64,000 nucleotides of DNA from Streptomyces sp. B93 (lineage in GTDB: Bacteria; Actinomycetota; Actinomycetes; Streptomycetales; Streptomycetaceae), in contig NZ_JAGPXL010000016.1 of NCBI RefSeq assembly GCF_018070565.1, positions 1-64,000 of the forward strand, written 5' to 3'. The translations under genes were made by a program, and so were the position numbers. Under the pieces are notes generated by a model that was not told the origin of the DNA, searched no databases, and worked only from the letters and a program-made list of their open reading frames with translations. Below are positions 60,006 through 64,000 of the stretch, piece by piece. Position 1 is the first letter of the stretch, and each line of letters begins with the position of its first letter.

Positions 60006-60787
60006 CCGATCCCTCCCTCGGCCTCGGCGGGCGGCACCCGCCACCAGGCCAGCTCGCGGTGGACCGGCCGCAGGGAGACCTCTTCGTCGCTCCACTCGGG
60101 CGGCGCCACATTGGTGGTGGCGGCCCGCACCTGCACCCGTTCGAACACGCCCCCGGCCCCGGCCGCGCCCGCCCGCTCCAGGCGCATCAGCACGATGCGC
60201 CGCAGATACGCCTCGCTCATCGCCCCCCGCTCACCGGAGGGGCGGTTCTCGGCGTCGTGCGATCCGACGTAGAAGTCCCAGGCGCGGCGCAGCTCGTTCT
60301 GAGCGGTGTGGCTCGGCAGCAGGTTGCCGTCGATGTTCCGGCCGTCCTGCGCGGACAGGTCGTACCAGCCGGTGATCCGGGAACCGCCGTCCGGCGTGCG
60401 CACCTGCGCCCGGACCTGCACGGAGATGTTCTGCTGCAACGGGTTCGGCGCGAACAGTTTCCAGTTCTGCTCGAACTCGGGGTAGACCCACTCCTCGACC
60501 GCCTCGCCGTGCCGCTTGGTGGCCGTGTTCGACGGGGCGACGTGCAGGAAGACCATCCCCAGGTGGACACAGACGACCACCGCGACGACCGCCAGCACCA
60601 CGGCGACCCCGACCCGGTACGGGAGCCGCAGCGCGGCCACCCCGGTACGGGGCGGTCCCGGGGGGTGCGGACCGGGCGCCTCGTCACCGCCCCGGGGTGA
60701 GGGCACCTGGTCGACGGCGTGCGGGCCGTCGGCGGGCGGGTTCTCCACGCCGTCGCCGCGCGCGCCCCCTGCGCCGTACGCGTCCAT
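60002..60787 (-). CDS. DUF5819 membrane protein
   Basis: The 261-residue protein has a Pro/Gly-rich lead, one membrane helix (VGVAVVLAVVAVVVCVHLGMVFLHV, about residues 60-84), and an exterior domain with the conserved EFEQNWKLFAPNPLQQNISVQVR and ITGWYDLSAQDGRNIDGN. DUF5819 proteins are widespread in Streptomyces, usually next to HTTM genes, as here, with a four-base overlap. The WKLFAPNP motif also occurs in HTTM-linked proteins of other bacteria. The start at ATG 60787 is chosen for GGGAG upstream; function unknown. Confidence 0.85.
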   Translation of the reverse strand: MDAYGAGGARGDGVENPPADGPHAVDQVPSPRGGDEAPGPHPPGPPRTGVAALRLPYRVGVAVVLAVVAVVVCVHLGMVFLHVAPSNTATKRHGEAVEEWVYPEFEQNWKLFAPNPLQQNISVQVRAQVRTPDGGSRITGWYDLSAQDGRNIDGNLLPSHTAQNELRRAWDFYVGSHDAENRPSGERGAMSEAYLRRIVLMRLERAGAAGAGGVFERVQVRAATTNVAPPEWSDEEVSLRPVHRELAWWRVPPAEAEGGIG

Positions 60788-60997
60788 TCCGCCCCGTCTC
60801 CCGGTCCCAGGTCCGTCCTCGGCTCGCCCCGCCCGCACACGCCTCCGTACGGCGCTCGCACCGGCACCGTACTCAGGCCGACCCGCCCGGCACAGCCCCA
60901 TCGGATGAGCCACGCGCCACACACGGGAGGGGACACCTTACGGCCATGGCGCCGCCGTTCCCTTCTCCTGGAACCTGTTCTATCTTGACCCTCGTTC

Positions 60998-61012
60998 CTG
61001 ACGTCCCGTCAG
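60998..61012 (+). promoter_or_regulatory. CTGACG-N3-CGTCAG operator-like palindrome
   Basis: ctgacgtcccgtcag, a perfect inverted repeat with six-base arms, 60 bp before the acyl-CoA dehydrogenase start. Such palindromes precede acyl-CoA dehydrogenase genes under TetR control in actinobacteria. Confidence 0.5.
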
Positions 61013-61071
61013 ATCCAGACCCGGGCCGACGACCGGGCCGAGCGGCACCGCCGGAAGGGCAGGGAGGGACC

Positions 61072-62211
61072 GTGGACTTCACCTTCAGCGAGGAGCAGCA
61101 GGCGGCGGCCGAGGCGGCGCGGGGGGTCTTCGCCGATGTCGCCCCGGACACGGTGCCGAGCCCGGCGCTCACCGCGGGCGCCGTGGCCGAGGGGTACGAC
61201 CGGCCGCTGTGGGCCCGGCTCGCCGAGACCGGACTCACAGGGCTCCTGCTCGCCCCGGAGCACGGCGGGGCCGGGCTCGACCCGGTCGCGCTCTGTCTGG
61301 TGCTGCGCGAGTCGGCGAAGGTGCTGGCCCGGGTGCCGCTGCTGGAGACCAGCGCGGCCGCGGCCGCCGTCCAGGCCTTCGGCGCCGCGGAGCCGAAGGC
61401 GGCGCTGCTGGCGGGCGTGGCCCGGGGCGGGACCGTGCTGACGGTCGCCGGGCACGGCCGCACCGGCCACGACCCCGCCGAACGTGCCGTGACCGCCCGG
61501 CGGGACGGCGCGGACTGGCTGCTGGACGGAGCCCAGACGGCCGTCCCCTGGGCCCATGACGCCGACCTCACGCTCGTACCCGCGACCGACCGGAACGGCG
61601 GCATCGTCCTGGCCCTGGTGCCGCGCGGCCACCCGGGCACCGCGCTCGCCGAACAGATCTCGACCACCGGGGAACGGCTCGGCGAGCTACGGCTGGAGGC
61701 GGCCCGCCTCCCGGTCACCCGCGTCATCGACGCCGAGGGCGCCTGGGAGTGGCTCCGGAACCTGCTGCTCACCGGGACCTGCGCGCTGGCGCTCGGCCTC
61801 GGCGAACGCGTCCTGCGCATGACCGCCGACTACACCAGCACGCGGGAACAGTTCGGGCACCCGCTGGCCACCTTCCAGGCCGTCGCCGTGCAGGCCGCCG
61901 ACCGCTATGTCGACCTGCGGGCGATGGAGGCCACGCTCTGGCAGGCCGCCTGGCGGATCGGCTCCGGGGCGGCGGCGCAACGGCCGCTGCCCGCCGCCGC
62001 GGACGTCGCCGTCGCGAAGATCTGGGCCGCGGAGGGCGTACGACGGGTCGCGCAGACCGCGCAGCACCTGCACGGCGGCTTCGGCGCCGACGTCGAGTAC
62101 CCGCTGCACCGCTACCACGCCTGGGCCAAGCACCTGGAACTGTCCCTCGGCCCGGCGTCCGCCCACGAGGAGGCGCTGGGCGACCTGCTGGCGGCCCACC
62201 CGCTGGGCTGA
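61072..62211 (+). CDS. Acyl-CoA dehydrogenase family protein (short form)
   Basis: The 379-residue flavoprotein has the acyl-CoA dehydrogenase fold: FTFSEEQQAAAEAARG at the N-terminus, GGAGLDPVALCLVLRE, a shorter middle domain with VTARRDGADWLLDG, and the C-terminal helices RMTADYTSTREQFGHPLATFQAVAVQAADRYV and QTAQHLHGGFGADVEYPLHRYHAW. GTG 61072 has AGGGAGGG two bases from the start context. The usual catalytic Glu is not obvious, which is common in the CaiA/PimD-like members; it may act on unusual acyl-CoAs. It stands alone behind its own palindrome. Confidence 0.9.
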   Translation: MDFTFSEEQQAAAEAARGVFADVAPDTVPSPALTAGAVAEGYDRPLWARLAETGLTGLLLAPEHGGAGLDPVALCLVLRESAKVLARVPLLETSAAAAAVQAFGAAEPKAALLAGVARGGTVLTVAGHGRTGHDPAERAVTARRDGADWLLDGAQTAVPWAHDADLTLVPATDRNGGIVLALVPRGHPGTALAEQISTTGERLGELRLEAARLPVTRVIDAEGAWEWLRNLLLTGTCALALGLGERVLRMTADYTSTREQFGHPLATFQAVAVQAADRYVDLRAMEATLWQAAWRIGSGAAAQRPLPAAADVAVAKIWAAEGVRRVAQTAQHLHGGFGADVEYPLHRYHAWAKHLELSLGPASAHEEALGDLLAAHPLG

Positions 62212-62248
62212 GCGCCGCGCAGTGCCCCGGCGTCGCCCAGAGCGGTGC

Positions 62249-62596
62249 CTACAGGACGAAGCCGGGCTCCCCCTTGTCGTTCACGACGGCGCGCCCAGCG
62301 GCCTGCCACACCTGCATTCCGCCGTCCACGTTCACGGCGTCGATGCCCTGCTGGGCCAGATACATCGTGACCTGCGCGGACCGACCACCGGAACGGCAGA
62401 TCACATGGACACGGCCGTCCTGCGGCGCGGCCTCGGTCAGCTCCCCGTACCGCGCGACGAATTCGCTGACCGGGATGTGCAGCGCCCCCGCGGCATGACC
62501 TGCCTGCCACTCGTCGTCCTCACGGACGTCCAGCAGGAAGTCGTCGTCCTTCACGTCCGTGACCTGCACGGTGGGCACACCAGCTCCGAAATTCAT
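62249..62596 (-). CDS. Rhodanese-domain protein
   Basis: The 115-residue protein is a single rhodanese domain with the active loop HVICRSGGRSAQV (catalytic Cys near 71) and the typical FLLDVREDDEWQAGHAAGALHIPVSE segment. It may transfer sulfane sulfur, for example in thio-cofactor or stress metabolism. It is convergent with the acyl-CoA dehydrogenase and separate from the J-domain gene. Confidence 0.94.
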   Translation of the reverse strand: MNFGAGVPTVQVTDVKDDDFLLDVREDDEWQAGHAAGALHIPVSEFVARYGELTEAAPQDGRVHVICRSGGRSAQVTMYLAQQGIDAVNVDGGMQVWQAAGRAVVNDKGEPGFVL

Positions 62597-62639
62597 GGTT
62601 CCGAAGCTACCGGACGCCCGGGCCGGACGAGCCTGACGC

Positions 62640-63440
62640 TCACTCCTGCCCGAGCAGCTCCGCCAGCTCCGCCTCCCGGCTCTGGACCTCCGTCAGCAGC
62701 TGCTCGGCGATCTCCTCCAGGAGCCGGTCGGGATCGTCGGGCGCGAGCCGCAGCATGGAGCCGATCGCGCCCTCCTCCAGCGTCCGCGCCACCTCGGTGA
62801 GCAGTTCCTTGCGCTCCGACAGCCACTCCAGGCGGGCGTACAGCTCGTCGCTGGCGCTGGGACCGGACGCGGCGGGCGCCGGACCGGCCTCCCACTCCTC
62901 GGCCAGCTCCCGCAGCAGCGCCTCCTCGCCCCGGGCGTAGGCGGCGTTCACCCGGGTGATGAACTCCTCGCGCCGCTTGCGCTCGCCGTCCTCCTGCGCC
63001 AGGTCGGGGTGGGCCTTGCGGGCCAGCTCGCGGTAGAGCCTGCGGGCCTCGTCGCTGGGCCGGACGCGCTGCGGGGGCCGCACCGGCTGGTCCGTGAGCA
63101 TCGCCGCGGCCTCCGGGAACAGGCCACCGCCGTCCATCCAGCCGTGGAACAGCTCCTCCACGTCCGGCATCGGCATGACCCGGGCCCGCAGCTCCTCCGC
63201 CTTGCGCCGGTCCTCCGGGTCACCGCTGCGCTCGGCGCGGGCCTCGGCGATCTGCGCGTCCAGCTCCTCCAGGCGGGCGTACATCGGGCCGAGCCGCTGG
63301 TGGTGCAGCCGGGAGAAGTTGTCGACCTCGATCCGGAAGGTCTCCACGGCGATCTCGTACTCGATCAGTGCCTGCTCGGCCGCCCGCACGGCCCGCTCGA
63401 GCCGCTCCTCGGGCCGCTGCTGCTCAGCTTCCGGGGTCAT
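62640..63440 (-). CDS. J-domain-containing protein
   Basis: The 266-residue protein is highly helical, with coiled-coil-like Glu/Arg-rich stretches (EERLERAVRAAEQALIEYEIA) before a J-like segment (DEARRLYRELARKAHPDLAQEDGERKRREEFITRVNAAYARG, about residues 130-172) that carries the HPD tripeptide of DnaJ co-chaperones. It should interact with an Hsp70. A C-terminal charged helical region follows. The start may be the ATG at 63440 or the GTG at 63443. Confidence 0.85.
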   Translation of the reverse strand: MTPEAEQQRPEERLERAVRAAEQALIEYEIAVETFRIEVDNFSRLHHQRLGPMYARLEELDAQIAEARAERSGDPEDRRKAEELRARVMPMPDVEELFHGWMDGGGLFPEAAAMLTDQPVRPPQRVRPSDEARRLYRELARKAHPDLAQEDGERKRREEFITRVNAAYARGEEALLRELAEEWEAGPAPAASGPSASDELYARLEWLSERKELLTEVARTLEEGAIGSMLRLAPDDPDRLLEEIAEQLLTEVQSREAELAELLGQE

Positions 63441-63487
63441 CACCCGACCAGCCTAGGCCCTGTCCACGGATCTTGGCCCCCGCACCC

Positions 63488-64000
63488 TCACACCCCCGTC
63501 TCCGCCGCGACCCGCCCGGCCCGCACCCCGGCCAGCAGAGCGGCGTGATCGGCCTCGGTGCGGTCGGCGTACGCCAGGGCGAAGGCGGATATCGCCTCGT
63601 CCAGCTCCTCGTTCTTGCCGCAGTAACCGGCGACCAGGCGGGGGTCGACGCTGTGCGAGTGGGCGCGGGCCAGGAGGGCGCCGGTCATCCGGGCGTAGTC
63701 GTCCATCTGGTCGGCGGCCAGCGCGCCCGGGTCGACGCTGCCCTTGCGGTTGCGGAACTGCCGGACCTGGTAGGGCCGCCCCTCGACGGTCGTCCAGCCC
63801 AGCAGGATGTCGCTCACGACCTGCATCCGCTTCTGCCCCATCACCACCCGGCGCCCCTCGTGGTCCGCCTCGGGCGCCGCGAAACCGGCCGTCACCAGGT
63901 GCGGGACCAGCGCGGACGGACGGGCCTCCTTCACCTGGAGGATCAGCGGCTCGCCCCGGTGGTCCAGCAGCAGCACCACGTACGAGCGGGTGCCCACGCT
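63488..64000 (-). CDS. DUF2252 family protein, 5' partial
   Basis: The frame is open to base 64000, so the beginning lies outside the window. The 171 visible residues are the C-terminal part of a DUF2252 protein: GTRSYVVLLLDHRGEPLILQVKEA, VVMGQKRMQVVSDILLGWTTVEGRPYQVRQFRNRKGSVDP, YARMTGALLARAHSHSVDP and GKNEELDEAISAFALAYADRTEADH. The family resembles kinases distantly and has no known function. It ends 48 bp after the J-domain gene start. Confidence 0.88.
   Translation of the reverse strand, partial: SVGTRSYVVLLLDHRGEPLILQVKEARPSALVPHLVTAGFAAPEADHEGRRVVMGQKRMQVVSDILLGWTTVEGRPYQVRQFRNRKGSVDPGALAADQMDDYARMTGALLARAHSHSVDPRLVAGYCGKNEELDEAISAFALAYADRTEADHAALLAGVRAGRVAAETGV

Noticed and set aside
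1..64000. tRNA, rRNA, transposase, integrase or prophage genes
   Set aside because: None of the frames carries transposase, integrase or phage motifs, and I found no cloverleaf-like segment; nothing in the window calls for a mobile element apart from the toxin-antitoxin and XRE genes.

Overview
The window is high-GC chromosomal DNA from a Streptomyces-type actinomycete. The signs are near-universal G/C at third codon positions, GTG and TTG starts, mycothiol-type enzymes, XRE/DUF397 regulator pairs, SpoIIE/RsbW phosphatases, a proteasome activator (Bpa) and a single rare TTA codon. From memory the gene order resembles the S. coelicolor core chromosome around SCO3790-SCO3836, near oriC. Two perfect 16-bp ParB-binding parS sites (13185-13200 and 47255-47270) fit an origin-proximal position.

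Layout. 1-7.1 kb: end of a membrane-anchored EEP nuclease/phosphatase, a Tat-exported PhoX phosphatase behind a PHO box, a VWA protein with a long Ala/Glu/Pro-rich region, and metG. 7.2-11.1 kb: small accessory genes (orphan Rpn-type tail, PH-domain protein, XRE/DUF397 pair, a TTA-containing HTH protein and a VapBC toxin-antitoxin pair). 11.1-26.7 kb: aspS with a strong terminator, a PAS/GAF/PP2C/HATPase regulator, AI-2E-type permease, pirin, SseB-like protein, acyl-CoA dehydrogenase, M18 aminopeptidase, thioredoxin/NHL protein, cupin, GlxA-type regulator, LURP-one protein and a D,D-carboxypeptidase. 26.9-31.5 kb: GntR regulator with an MFS exporter, a methyltransferase, a mycothiol-dependent-isomerase-like enzyme and a carbon-nitrogen hydrolase.

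31.6-35.2 kb and 49.7-53.3 kb hold two complete sets of branched-chain 2-oxo acid dehydrogenase subunits (E1-alpha, E1-beta, E2; no E3). The second faces an Lrp/AsnC regulator (bkdR). Between them lie an APH-type kinase, two divergent membrane Ser/Thr kinases (one with a PASTA domain), bpa, a PadR regulator, a quinone oxidoreductase, an ABC exporter, a standalone RCK protein beside an RCK potassium channel, and moeA/mobA. 54-58 kb is a phenylacetate/fatty-acid module: TetR regulator, 3-hydroxyacyl-CoA dehydrogenase and paaN. The same ACCGA-N4-TCGGT operator occurs in front of this module and in the bkd-II promoter region. 58-64 kb: a TrmH methyltransferase, HTTM and DUF5819 overlapping operon, an acyl-CoA dehydrogenase with its own palindrome, a rhodanese, a J-domain protein and the end of a DUF2252 protein.

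No CRISPR array, prophage, insertion sequence, rRNA or tRNA gene was found. The window is mostly core metabolism. The most notable points are regulatory DNA (parS, PHO box, shared TetR operators, a 32-bp dyad), the duplicated bkd operon, the pore-less RCK paralogue and the little-studied HTTM/DUF5819 pair.
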